Positions 35,471 to 47,749 are shown, counted from the first letter of the stretch. The stretch: 64,000 nucleotides of DNA from Nymphaea colorata (GCF_008831285.2 NC_045141.1:12450106-12514105); one strand, 5' to 3'. Notes: generated by a model not told the origin, from the sequence alone. Translations and numbers: made by a program.

Positions 35471-36867
35471 ATCCACAATATTACTGGATTCAATTCAAAT
35501 GGGGACATATTTATTGATCTTCTCGAAGAATGGTTCAGCTGTTGACACCATTGATATACAAATTAAGAACCATTGTTACATGGAAAAAGCTTGAAAAATG
35601 ATCTCAATTGTTTTATAAGATTGTTAGTTTTGGATCTGATATGTGTGTGGGCTTGAACCTAATGTTGTCCAGATTAGATCCAGATTATAGTTCAACTATG
35701 AGTCTTCATTTGAAAACAAGAAAATTTTTAAAGAAGTGGGAAAGATCTTAAACCAAATCATGTCATGTAATCCGGGTTTGGCACAACAGATGGGGCAGAC
35801 GCCGACAAACGGCCAGTCTTTGTTTTGAGTTTCCAAAGCATCAACTTTTTGTGCTGTAGAAAGAGAGAAAGGGGAGGGTGAGGGGAACACTAATATGCAA
35901 ATTGAAGTATAGTATGAACATCACTCAGTGGTACCAAAAGTAGGTCTAGTGCCCAATGAGAAAGAATGAGGACTTCAGTTCTCTTGTTGGTGATAGGATG
36001 AAATACTCTTCTGTTTCACTCAATTAATCATGTTATGTATATCGTGATTTCTAACTTGAATAGAAGACAAAAATGTAACTTTGGGACAAGGAGACAAGTG
36101 GGGAGGAAAGACATTGATACGCAAGTAAGCATAACAAAAACATCACCTCAAAACACTTAAAGCAAACTTAGTACCCGAATGGGATGAGGAGAAGGGTGGG
36201 GACTTCATCTATGTTGTTAAATTGTAAAATGAAATACCAATCATGCTTCACCTAACAAATCCTTGTAAAATGAAATACCAATCATGCTTCACCTAACAAA
36301 TCATGTTATATATGATTGTGATTTTCAGCAAGGGCAAAAATGTAACTTATCCCCTAATTATTTATGTAAAAATTGATTAAGATGCAAAGCTGGATTTTTT
36401 GAAAAGAGGGATTCAAAGAAACCAGGGTTATAAAGTTAACTGGAACGAGCCATTTGATAAAGCTTGGTTCTAGAGAATAAATGTTAAGATAATTTTCTGC
36501 TTTAAATACGGAAGAATTGCAAAATTAAATCCCCCATAAATCAGCATTTTTAAAGAGATTGAAGAGGCATGTTCTGCCCAAAAAACATCTAGGTTTCATA
36601 GCAGGGTTCTTGTTTTCCATGAAGATTATCAAAGAGGAATTTATAATAGCCAATTGTAAGTTAATGAGTGAGTTATTTTAGTTGATTTCTGAGTTTGGAT
36701 CTTGGACATACCGTCATGCTGATTCAGATTGAGTCCTGAGCAAGTGTGGAACTGATAAGGGACTTGGTGTTCTTGTAATTGAGCAATGAATTGCTGAAAT
36801 TTTGTTGTCGGTGTTGAAAAATAAAGAAAAATTGCCTCCTTAAATACTTACTTTTTCATTGAGGGCG
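35471..36867. other. Triplicated spacer, no gene seen
   Basis: It aligns with 24301-25607 of unit 1. A 44-bp piece (CTTGTAAAATGAAATACCAA and onward) is tandemly repeated at about 36222-36309, unlike the other units. Confidence 0.45.
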
Positions 36868-37080
36868 GCGTTTGATTGCCTCGGATCTTAGATCCAAGGT
36901 AGATTTTAGAACCTCAGATCTGAGATCTAAGATTTTAAAATGTTGGGGTTTAAAAGCCCTAGTTTGATTTACATCCTCAGTTTTCTCTTTGTCCTCTCCT
37001 TTTCACCTTCATGTGTGGATCTAAATTCCACACTTGAAGTCAGACCCCCTCCCTATTGGATTTGAGATCGGTGGATTTAA
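36868..37080. mobile_element. PIF/Harbinger-like MITE, 3'-truncated (unit 2)
   Basis: It starts GGCGGCGTTTGATTGCCTCG and lacks the right end, with the same break point as in unit 1. Confidence 0.55.
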
Positions 37081-37374
37081 TATAATAATAATATTCACGA
37101 TGTTCGGTTTAACTGAATCACCGAATTGGCAGCATGAGTGATTCGATTTTTACAGCATTAGAATTTGTATGTATCGATATTTTGTCCTTTTATTTTGAGC
37201 CAATCTTTTTTTTTCTTTTCTACCCACTGTAAGTGATAGACTTGAGAAAAGTTTGTCTTCCAGCTTGTTTTTGATTTACAAGCAGAGATTCCCAGAGAAA
37301 GGAATGGATCGTGGTGGGTAAAGTTTGGCCACGTACTTGACATCACGATCATCAACTTTTGCTTAGCATAGATG

Positions 37375-37562
37375 TAGGGGCGAAGCCAGAAATTTTTTAT
37401 CAGGGAGGCCGCATTAAAGTTCCTAATTTTTGAGAGGCTGAAAAATATCATTTGTTAAAATTTTTATATAAAACAAGTAAATGTTTTAAAGTTTATATAT
37501 ACATTTTAAAAAATTGAGGTGCGGCCAATGCCCATGCAGGCCCTACCTTGCCTCCACCCCTG
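37375..37562. mobile_element. Small hAT-like MITE, copy C, with 8-bp target duplication
   Basis: A 188-bp element with ends TAGGGGCGAAGCCAGA and, reversed, CAGGGGTGGAGGCAAG. It is flanked on both sides by CATAGATG (37367-37374, 37563-37570). The 8-bp duplication and CAGGGGCGNAGCC-type ends are typical of hAT elements. No coding capacity. Copies A, B and D lie at the matching points of the neighbouring units. Confidence 0.8.
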
Positions 37563-38632
37563 CATAGATGAGACGCTTTCTGCGTTTGATTCCGATATAC
37601 ATGATCCAAGTGTGGCTAGAAAAGCTATCGACGACCGTATGTCCGCCCAAGATCAAGTTGGAGATTGGGTCAAATGGCTGATACAAATTAGGACTTACAA
37701 ATTTTTCACCCGGCTGGATAGCAACCCCAGCTTGAATATACCCTTGGGACTGGTTACAAGAGAGGTTAATCCCAGCCGGTTCAGCATACTACAAATTATA
37801 CAAGGGTGAAAAGGCTATACAACCGTAAGCGATACAAAGAGCACTCGTCCTCACTCAGCCAAGCACATACAAACCATCATGTCAAGCATGCTTAATCCGT
37901 GCAAAGCATGCCCTTGAGCAACCCTAGGTAGTTTTGAGCAACTCGGGACTTTGTCCTTGGCAAAGTGTGCTTTAGTGGAGTCCCGGTCAGTTGTAAGCCT
38001 GAAGCCTATCTGAAAGCGAAACTCCCACCCCGCTGCTATAGGGTGTTCATACCTCACCTGCCGAGGCCATGCTCGGCGATTCTTTGGCGTAAATGACTGA
38101 TAGGCAAACAACACCACCAGGTAGCTGCTTGGCTGCAGCTGCACCGATAGGCAAACAACATGCAGTTAATGCCCTAACACGACAGCAATGTATAGTTTTG
38201 GGAGAAGGGGAGTTTGCGTCACTAGATCACAGTTTGACTGCAAATGTGATAATCGTTGGGGGTAGCAGTCGTCGGATGTCGCCGATGGGCGCCTTCCTTT
38301 TCCTGGATGCAGCTCAGCTCATGGCCGTTGTCGCTGCTTCCTCTCTTCTGTTGAAACGACTAACTCCCGTAACGACAGAGAGTGACAACTCAGGAAAACA
38401 ATGGAAAACTGGGTATTTCCAAAGTATGTTAGAAGTCGTCACCGTGTTTGATTTTGACCCCTGTTGAAAGATTGAGAGGGGGAGGTGATCGCCATTCAGT
38501 GCAGTAGACGCTATGACTTCTAACAGGTTTAGGTTGACTGTTACACAAACTCAGCTCCTGCCTTTTTTGCTGTCACAGTGAATTCCCAACAAGAAACAAA
38601 GAGTTATTGTTTAGAAGCAGAGAATTACGACA

Positions 38633-38894
38633 ATCTTCTTTAGGTATTAAGTGTCACCAGACGATAAGGAACACCCCAAGATACGGTTTAAAGGGGGAAG
38701 TTGGTGCCGTTGAATGCCGGCGTGCGTGTGGTGCCGGTGGCAGCTCTTGCTCACAATCTCCGTTAATCTTCTTTAGGTATTAAGTGTCACCAAACGATAA
38801 GGAACACCCCAAGATGCAGTTTAAAGGGGGAAGTTGGCACCGTTGAATGTCAGCGTGCGTGCGGTGCCGGTGGCAGCTCTTGCTCACAATCTCC
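38633..38894. repeat. 132-bp tandem duplication in E2
   Basis: Two copies start at AATCTTCTTTAGG (38633 and 38765). E1 has a single copy at about 27248-27370, so the duplication arose in unit 2. Confidence 0.8.
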
Positions 38895-38940
38895 TCCTTC
38901 GCACAACAACTCCTGATTGTAGGTGGAGCTCCAACACAAG

Positions 38941-39395
38941 TTATAACAACCCGACCCACTCCTGGACTTGGGCCCCTAGTTCGACGGATCCCAACCCGCC
39001 CCCTAGCAGTTTTGGTTCTAACCTGAAAAAGGCTAGGAACCGAACAATCATTTCATTAATGGCTTCCCTTTATAAGCCCTTGAAGATCCCTCACAATCTT
39101 TGATACATGACTAAATTTCTGTGGTGTTACAATCCAACCCTTTAAGTCACACGCGTCTGCACGTGTAGGACCCTAGGTCCGAGTGTTCAAACTGCTCTGA
39201 TACCATTATAACAACCCGACCCACTCCTGGGCTTGGCCCCTGGTTCGACGGATCCCAACTTGCCCCCTAGCAGGTTTGGTTCTAACCCAAAAAAGGCTAG
39301 GAACCAAGACAATCATCTTATTAATGCCTCCCTTTATAAGCCCTTGAAGATCCCTCACAATCTTCGATATGGGACTAAATTTCTAAAGTGTTACA
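38941..39395 (-). mobile_element. Complete TRIM (455 bp) with CAAG target duplication
   Basis: Two direct repeats of about 190 bp (38941-39131, 39206-39395) enclose 74 bp. Read on the minus strand, each LTR starts TGTAACAC and ends TTGTTATAA and carries a CTTATAAAGGG TATA-like site. The primer site TGGTATCAGAGC (39205-39194) directly follows the 5' LTR and pairs with initiator-Met tRNA. A purine-rich AAAGGGTTGG precedes the 3' LTR. CAAG flanks the element (38937-38940, 39396-39399), and E1 still has the empty site with one CAAG near 27418. No coding capacity. The two LTRs differ at roughly a tenth of positions by eye, so the insertion is not recent. Confidence 0.88.
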
Positions 39396-42053
39396 CAAGC
39401 ACAACATCAAAAGGCAATCAATGAAGTGTAAACAAATAGACAGAAGTCATGGATTCTTCTCCAGAAAGTAAGGGAATCCCAGACTGTTGTAGACTCGATC
39501 GCAGTGCGAGTGTTCCACTCGCAGAGATTCGCAACTCACGTCTGAGACCTGCGACTCTTGTAAAATCTGTAGCTCTTCACCGGTTTGTCCTAAAATTCTG
39601 CAATTTGGTCCAAAAATATTAGACAGATGCTTGAATCCAACGCCACCTTGCTCGACCTCTGAATCGACCCTAATCAGAATTGCGCCCCAAAGAAAGTCAT
39701 GCTTGGATCAGAAAAACACTCCTTGCTTCTGCTCCTTCTCAGATTTGCCGCAGCAAAGTATCACTTATCTCTAGCTCAATCGAGCTCCAATGCAACATAA
39801 TCCACATATAAATAAATTGAAAACAGTAAAGTCCAAGATGAATGCTGAAATGAATCACCAGATGACCCTGGAATCCCAAGTTGTGGATAGGAATTGAGGA
39901 AGCAGGGGATTCAAGGGTCGTAGTCGCAGGTGAGCTTCCAGCGACAAGCTCCTCTTCCAAAATTCATATCTACTTACAAACTGCGTCAAAAATTCTGAAA
40001 ATTGGTCTGTAGATTTCTCAGAAGAAGACGATTCCAACGAGCTATTGTCGACTCCTGATGTCGCCGAAGCTGACAACGCCGGTCATTTTCGTGAGAGGTT
40101 CTCGGGCAGTACGTGCTCTGTTCTGCGTCTTCTTCAAGTCAGCTTGAGCGTCCGATAACTCCCATGATTTCGATTCCAAACACTAATGAACAATGACAAG
40201 AATCAATCTATTGCAGAAACAACCACTAATCAACAAGGATGAGTGCCAAAATAAGTCACCAGAATGTCGGACTACCCCATTTCTGTAAGATTTGGGGGAA
40301 TCGATCACCGTGGTGGCAGATTAGACTGCAACTCTGTCGATTATTGCCAAATTCCGTTTTGCTCCGGTCAACTAGGCAAGTGAGCTCCGATTGTGACCAA
40401 ACTTCACCAGATTGTTCGTATGGATGAGGCGAGGTTAACAGGCTGGTCGCTAGCCTTAGATCGATCTCTGGTTGCCAGCAATTGCTAATTAATCAGATTC
40501 TGTTTACAACCAGTATCCTTGATGAACTAGTGCAGAGATCCGATTCTTTGGCCCCCTCAATATCTCAAATCTCTCAACGTTCATCCTCTGCTTCTCGTCG
40601 AACAAACTTTAACAACAAATTGCAATAGGACGCGACTCAATTGAGCTGATCAACTTCACGGATAGTCGATCTAGGACTATGTTAGACGAACCACTGTGCT
40701 CAGGTCTTCGAATGAGCAAGCCTGTCAGCATTCTCTGTTCAATTGATCCTTCGGTCTCGGGTCAGAACTGACCGATCTACATGAGATGTTAGGCATAACA
40801 AATTTGGATTGCTCATGCATCAGCATCAATCAACCGTACCTCGCTCGGACTTCGCACTGGATGCTTTTGCAGTAAGAATCGACAAAGGAATTGGTACTTA
40901 CTTGCAGAAAGTTCCGCCGGGGTTGATTTCATAGATCTGGAAGTCGCCGGATGCCTGCGGATTCCACTGCTTGTCCAGCCTGATCACTCGTTGATCCTGG
41001 CCTCTAGCCTTCTCTGGGGTTGAGGAAGGCTGCACTGTCGATCAGGCAGCTCGTTGTGAATTGGGAAGCGTTGTCTGCAAATCCGGTGGTGTGTTCCGAT
41101 GCTCACCTCTCTGGATTTTCAGGCAGTCTTCTCTCTCAATAAAGAAGGAGTCGATGAAGAGTTTCTTTGGCACCAAGATAGCTGCCACGAAGAAGGGAAG
41201 ACCCCCGTTGGAGAAAGATGAACTCAAACTTTCATTAATTTTTCAAGATAGGGTTATTACACAAAGTTCCAGCTTGTATAATGTTGGGAAGTCTCGGGTC
41301 GCCCCACTGTCTCGGTTCTAAACCGGTACAGAGACAAAAGAGTAGAAAAACTGATATAGTACATATATGTTCCAAACCTAAAGCCTATCCGAGTGAGTCT
41401 CAGTCCATCTTGCCCAGGTGACTCATGAGCTAGCGTTTTGGTCAATGGCTGTCGCCTGCACCTGCCTAGGTGACGCCCAGGCTCGTCTCTAGCTGAACTT
41501 GATCCACTTCCTCGAACTCACCTAGGTTGGCACTAGGCTGATATGGTCTGGCCCGTCCTAACCTGGCTGAGTTGCTGTCGATAGCAGGTCAACCTCACCT
41601 CTTGCACAACCACATGTCTCAGTTGTTGCCTCTTTCTTGGCCTGCCGAATAACCTCCCTAAGCAAATTGCCATGTGTATGCACACCTGGCTCAGTCTCGA
41701 CTCATCACGTACAGCTCCCTTCGGCAGCGCACTCAGCCATCTCCTGTCGCGCGTAGCCTCCCTTGACAACATTAGCCTCACTTGACCAAATACCGTACCT
41801 TTCGGCCATAGTCGACATAGCCTCGGCAGAATAAGACAAGGTCTAGCTGTGAATAATAACCTCCCTACAGAATATCGACATGTCTCTGTAAGCGCCTCGG
41901 CCAGCTGTAGGTAGGCTCGTATCAGATTCCCTCACTCATAGATTGCTATGATGCACTATCAATGCTTTGTTGTCATATCATTTGTAGTTTCATTTTAGAT
42001 GGAAAAATTCTCCTGCCTCTCATAGCATTCTGTCAAAGTAGACACGTTCTCTC

Positions 42054-42055
<2 letters not shown>

Positions 42056-42120
<65 letters not shown>
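42056..42120. repeat. (AT)n, unit 3 first tract
   Basis: A run of about 65 bp of AT ending in ACACACA, at the position shared with the other units. A second, short (AT) run is at 42549-42564. Confidence 0.95.
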
Positions 42121-42128
<8 letters not shown>

Positions 42129-43191
42129 TTTTTTCCCAACAATATTGATTAAAATTTTGAAATCGACTTTGCCTCAGAGTTTTGAATTTCATCGTTTCAC
42201 TTTAGAACACCCATGCTGATATTTGGTTATGAAGATTAGGAGCAAAGTTTTCTCCCTTTTTCTTGTTTCTTGGAGTTTATAATTCTTTGAAACCTAAATA
42301 GATTTATGATGTACCCATCAACTAGATTGTGGCACTACCAACAAAATTGAACTGAAAACCTATGCCTTTTAGAATTCATGCGTGTGGATTGATCACTATT
42401 TATTTCAAGCAAATAAAGTACACCCGGATAAATTCCACTCATGAGTCTGTCCATTTCAAATTCCCCCACCATAAATCTCGTCCGGGAGTTTTGCCATTTC
42501 GGAGAACGTCTGCATTGGGGTTAGGCCCCAGCCTTTTATTTCAAAATAATATATATATATATATTGACTGTCAGCAGAATTCTGTCACCACAAGCCAATG
42601 CTTTATCTAGCAGAAACCCAGGAGTTTTCCCATTCGAAAACACCTAGACCTGCTGGAGATTAGAACCCCATATTTTTAAACTTTAAAGAACAAAGCATCA
42701 TACACTTTTTGCTCTAACTTTATTCTGCGCCAAATTTTTCCTTTTCCAAACATGCGGGACAATGTTGGCACGTTGCGTGCTGACTTGTACCGTCCTATTT
42801 TCTGATTTTATAAATTCTACAATAATTTAAATTGCCTTTAAAATTTAAAAAATAATATAAATTCGCTGGTACTGGCTTATATTAATCAGAGACTTTCTTC
42901 ACAAGATCATTTTTAACGAAGAGGCGAAAATTTTCAAGGCGGTCCTCAGCCGCTCATCATAATAATCAACGGCTTGAAATCATGGCCTACTAATTAGAAC
43001 CATAGACTCCCACCGAAACTTGAAGAAAATTAGACGGGCAAACGCATGAGAATCAGATGATCTCCTGGTTCCTTCCGATAACTTCTTCCATCTTCTCAAA
43101 CAACAGAGAGAGTAAAACTCTCAAAATTAATGAGAGAAAGGGAGGGGGAGAGAGAAAGAAAGAGAGAGAACGCCGTTGCTGGAATCTGCAG

Positions 43192-43663
43192 CTAGACAGG
43201 CAGGTCCACCTTCGTCGTCTTGGCAGCGGCGGCGGTGGCCTCGCACGGCCAAGCCACGAACTTGGGGAACTCATCTCCCGGCATCAAAACCGGCAAACTC
43301 TCGCTCTCATGCTTCTTGAACGACTTTAACGACAAAAGAAAGAACGACATGAATCAGAACCTCCTCGGGAGAAGAGAACTAATTGATTACCTAAAGCATC
43401 GCAAGGACTATCGCACTAACTTGATGAAAGGGCGTGCTTCTGGTGGTAGCCGTGGCGGCAGCGGCCTGGGGTTCGGCGGTGGCGCTGTTGGAGACAGAGG
43501 AGCGGCGGAGCAACCGGATCTTCTGGTAGTGGTAGCAGAAGGAGACGATGCCGTAGATGCAGAAGATGACGAGCACAAACAGGGCGGCGCCCAGTATGGG
43601 GACGTGGGAATCATCGACGGAGTGGTTGTTCATTAGGATGAATGTGCCCCTGGACATGGGCAT
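43192..43663 (-). CDS. GLUTAMINE DUMPER-like small membrane protein, unit 3 copy (two exons, 124 aa)
   Basis: Exon 1 is 43663-43421 and exon 2 is 43323-43192, with a 97-bp GTTAGT..AAAG intron; other in-frame AG acceptors lie a few codons on. The product has an N-terminus with SRGTFILMNNHS, one hydrophobic span (about residues 22-44, ILGAALFVLVIFCIYGIVSF), a basic QKIRLLRRSS stretch, an Ala/Thr-rich linker, and the C-terminal LPVLMPGDEFPKFVAWPCE motif (91-109). Single span plus V(I/L)MxG motif matches the GDU family, thought to act at membranes in amino-acid export control. It is 26 residues longer than the unit-1 copy, all in the linker. No stop or frameshift. The motif differs from the usual VIMAG box, so the family call is moderate and the function inferred. 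Confidence 0.5.
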
Positions 43664-44810
43664 TTCTCAAAATATTGAGAACGCCTGCCGCTTGCCCCTC
43701 TCAGTTGAATCAAGATGGAGCAGGAAGGCTGATTGAATGAATGACAGCCTCGTTAGGCTCCTCCTCCTTGCTTCCCGTGTGGCTTTGCCTTTTCTTTTTC
43801 TTCTGTTATCCGTTTAGCTTTTAAAGTCCAGATCACGCGCATGTAAGGACGGACGGTATAAAAAGCCAGAGGGCGGGCCGCTGCCGTAAAAGGAAGCATC
43901 CACCATAATCGTCTCGAGAATGACAATACTCGATTTGATCTTAAATATCTCTCTATTACCCACCATAATGGTTTCCAGTATACCAATACGTTATTTTACC
44001 ATAAAAGTCCCCCTTACCCAAAATGATGGGTGACGGTTATAAACGTATATTAAAAAAGGGAGAAAGGCTTTGTTTTCCTTTTTTAGTCGGTTTCTTGGGA
44101 AGCTAGACTTTTTTTTGAGGGCCTCAATTATACTTTCTTGAAATATAATTTTTAAAAAAGTATGTATAAGATTTTTTTTTGTAATTTATATATAAATATA
44201 ATATATACCTCATTCTACAAGGAGTGTGGAAGACACCATGGTCATGTCTTGGTTAATCAATTTTAAGGAACCTAGAATTCAATATTACGATATAAAGAAG
44301 GATCAAAAAACCATTTTTAATGAACATCTTGGTGACCTTACCAATGTCTCTGAAAGTCTGCAAACCAAAGACCGTCTAAGAGAACAACAAAAAGTCTTTT
44401 AATTGCTCAATGAACTTGGTACAAAATATGAACTAATATAGAAACAAATGTTTATGCATACTACATTGCCCTCATTATCTACTATTTGTTCTTTGTTAAC
44501 GAATGATGAATCAAGGAAGCATGTCATGAATTCCTCATTTCCAAAATAAAAAGAAAGTTGCATTTGTGACTGTTGACAGGCAGAACTGATGGAAGGGGAA
44601 AAATAAAAGTGTGCAATTACTGTAAAAAGGAGGAACAATTATGCGAGTGATGTTGGTAATTTTTGAAAATCATTCCATTCAATTTGTCCATTAATATGAG
44701 TTCCCTTCTTGTCTGATAGTCTATCAGAATAAGTTTTGTCTAATCTTGAGAAGCCCTATGCTATGTAAGTGTGTGCTTTGTGCAATTGAAAGGTAAGCAC
44801 ACAACTATAG
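43664..44810. other. Unit-3 spacer: 5' flank of the GDU-like gene, no other gene
   Basis: The first 300 bp are promoter and leader, with a TTTAAAAG TATA-like site near 43820 at the same place as in unit 1. The rest aligns with 22300-22640 of unit 1. Confidence 0.45.
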
Positions 44811-47060
44811 GTGGAACCAAAGCAAAGTCTGATAAGCTTTGCAAGTCCTTTGTGCAATCACTCACAAAGCTCACATGCTCAGTATGGAAGATCAAAATCT
44901 AAGAGATCAATGTTTAAAAAATCCAAAGGAACCTCGTCCTCGGAGAAGTACATTTTCATCAAGCAAGAAGCCATGGCTGCATCAGCATGCAACTCTAGTA
45001 ATGATGAATCCAAAGATATGTTTTCTAACATTTGGGTGTTAGGCTCCAGGGCAAGCGAACATGTGACTATGGATTGACATCTACTTGAAAACTATTTCAC
45101 TCATAATATTGATAAATTTGTTATTAAAGCATGTGGATCATCTATGCACGTGAAAGGTATAGGTTAAATTCTTTTTTAAAATTAGCCTATCAACAACAAA
45201 ATTCTGAACATGCTAGGATTGAACTCTAATCTATTATCTATATCAGAACTTACAAAAGAACTTAATTGTTTTGTTGCTTTCTATCCAACTGATGTAGCCA
45301 TTCAAGACATTGTGACGAGGAAGATGATTGGTAAGGGAGAATTGCGGTGTGATATTTATTGGCTGGACAACACAATTAAAACACTAATCACAAGATTTGA
45401 ATCTAATGGAGAGTTATGGCACCAGCACCTTGGTCATTTGTCAAGAAAACCTTAAAAATTCTAATGCATGATCTAAATTTTAATTCTCAGTTGTGCGACA
45501 TTTGCAAATTCACTAAGATGTGTAAATTGTTGTTTGGTACTTCAAAAAATTATTCTAACACTTTGTTTAAATTAGTGCATTTTAATGTTTGGGCCATGCG
45601 CCTATTAATTCTTATAGTGGATATCGCTACTACGTGATGTTCATGGGTAATTTCTCTAAAATGACGTGGTTGTATCTGTTGAAATCTAAGAATGAAGTTT
45701 TTTCCAAGTTGTGTGAATTTTATAAGATGATTGAAACTCAATATAATGCTTGCGTGAAGATCTTGAGATCAGAAAATGGAATGAAATACAAACATCAAGA
45801 ATTTGATCAATTTGAGAAATTGCATGGCATTATTCACCAGCTAACAAGTGTAGATACTCCCCAACAAAATGGAGTGGTTGAGAGGAAAAATAGACATCTC
45901 CTGAAAACCATTTGCTCATTACCGTTCCAAATGTCAGTACAAAAAAGGTTCTGGGATGATGTAGTCATGATTGCATGTTGTATCATAAATTGACTTCCAT
46001 CAAGACATTTGAATTATAAATCTCCGATGAAAATCCTTGTGAATATACCAATACAAATTACACATTTAAGAACATTTGGGTATGTAGTTTTTGTCAAATG
46101 CAAAGGATCTAACAAACTAAGTCAAAGAGTCAAGTGATGTATTTTCTTGCGCTATTGTTCAACAAAAAAGGGATATCAGTGCTTCGACTTAAAAACTAAA
46201 TAAGTGTTGATCTCACGAGATATTTGTTTTGAAGAGCAGAAACTATTCTTCAAGGGTGTTGTTGAGGGGGAGTCATTAAATAATTATGCTACACCTACAA
46301 TGGAAGACTAAAAAGAGTTTGACGTGTTTATATCTTCACCTTAACCACAAAATGCTGATCCTAACAGTGTAACTGATGAAGGTGATGCTGATGGTGGTGT
46401 TTCAGATGGTGAAATTATCCAAAGTTCCATTCTAGAAATTGTAGTGAGAAGATCTCAAAGGAGCACTAATCCTCCAAGGCATTTGCAAGATTGTCACTTA
46501 TTCTAGTCAAGCATTTTCCATTGATCTATGCCATGAGCAGGTGTCATCCAAGCATGTTGCATACTTGAGCAATATATCTAAAGTTGTTAATCCTAATTCC
46601 TATCAAGAAGTTATGAAGGATTGTGTTTAGATAGAAATTGTTAAGGAAGAGCTAAATGCTCTTCACAAAAATTAACACTTAGGAATTAGTTCAAGTACCA
46701 AAAGATAAAAAGGTGATAGGATGTAGATGGATTTAAAAAACCAAATATCATTGTGATGGTGCTATTGAGCCACACAAAACTCGACTTGTAGCAAAAGGCT
46801 ATATTCAAACTCACAATTGGACTAAACGTTATCAAAATTATTTTATCCATTGCGTGCAATCTTAATTGGCAATTGCTTCAATTAGATGTGAAGTGTATAT
46901 GCAATTACCTCACTTGCACCCACAAGAAAGAATACCAAACTTGGTATGTAAACTTAAAAAGTCTATATATGGCCTTAAGCAATCTCCTAGTGCATGACAT
47001 AAAAAATTAAGCACCGCCTTAGAAAATAGAGGATTCACATGCAGCCTTGCATACAACTCA
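44811..47060 (+). mobile_element. Decayed copia retrotransposon, internal part only (unit 3)
   Basis: Pieces of a copia polyprotein follow in order but in changing frames with many stops: a protease-end and pre-integrase block with LWHQHLGHLSRK (near 45416), an integrase core (45589-45993) ending with NGVVERKNRHLL, then scattered reverse-transcriptase scraps (QLDVKCICNY, KSLYMALS) to about 47000. In the integrase the first two acid positions are changed (MGNFSKMTW, RSENG), so it could not catalyse. No LTRs are seen. Units 1 and 2 keep only short bits of the same insertion, showing it predates the duplications. Confidence 0.75.
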
Positions 47061-47540
47061 GTATTTATTGCTATGGAAATAGCAAGTCCAAGTAAAATAA
47101 TTAATTACATGACTTCCAACTTAAGTGTTTTTCAATCGCACATGCTTGCCCATGCCAAATGCAAGTAGAGGACATATGAAGTGCATTGAGAGGCAAATGC
47201 CAATCAATAACTGTGAAAAAAAAAAGACAGTTCAATTTTCTTTTGGTTCAATAAGAGGAAATCTATCCTGAGTGAAGGTCGAAGCCTCCCCCTTCCTCCA
47301 AGGCCCAGGACTTCGGGTTCAAAATGGAAAATGGCCACCTATTAGTCCCCCACCCTGAGGTCAACCCCCTTAGAATAGTTCATTTTTCTTCGATGAACCA
47401 AATTAGTTATGACACCAAGAAATCACAAGCCACACCTTCTAACCATTGGAAAAGAGGAAGACAAAAGATATGAACTTCTCGATAGATTAGCAAGAAGAGC
47501 AAAAACCTAAGTACTAGCCAATTGCAAAACTAGTGCACAT

Positions 47541-47639
47541 TAATGGCGAAGCCAGAATTTTTTGACTGAAGGGTGCTTTAATCAACAATCTAGATCTGGT
47601 GTACACTGCTCACATCATCCCCCAGTATCTCCACCATTA
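47541..47639. mobile_element. 99-bp hAT-like mini element (unit 3)
   Basis: It begins TAATGGCGAAGCCAGAATT and ends CTCCACCATTA. It is the counterpart of 34056-34154, with both ends changed in the same way. Confidence 0.5.
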
Positions 47640-47749
47640 ACATAGATGCAACCAAATCAAATTTAAAAGTTAAATAATACCGCACAAGGATTTCTTATGA
47701 TGATGATTCACAGTCCAATTCTAGAAATGTAGGTAGAAAATTCAGCAGA

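Larger units (their letters stand above)
37593..41924. mobile_element. E2: second copy of the 4-kb insertion, with a TRIM inside
   Basis: GATTC flanks it (37588-37592, 41925-41929). It is collinear with E1 apart from the TRIM, a 132-bp tandem duplication (38633-38894) and the absence of the solo LTR. On the minus strand an 82-codon frame (41781-41533) and a 62-codon frame (41445-41257) have the same lengths as their E1 partners (30163-29915, 29827-29639) with many substitutions between them. An exon-like stretch (41038-40902) reads RVIRLDKQWNPQASGDF and ends at a good GTAAGT donor. I do not recognise these peptides. E could be a non-autonomous retroelement carrying a captured gene piece; class unknown. 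Confidence 0.55.
30310..41929. repeat. Tandem unit 2
   Basis: Order as in unit 1, with its own additions: PIF-like MITE at 30744-31213, long (AT)n at 31382-31464, damaged GDU-like gene (31830-32158), small MITE at 34056-34154, CT-rich block, truncated PIF-like MITE at about 36868-37080, hAT-like MITE C, and E2 with a TRIM inside. Confidence 0.75.
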
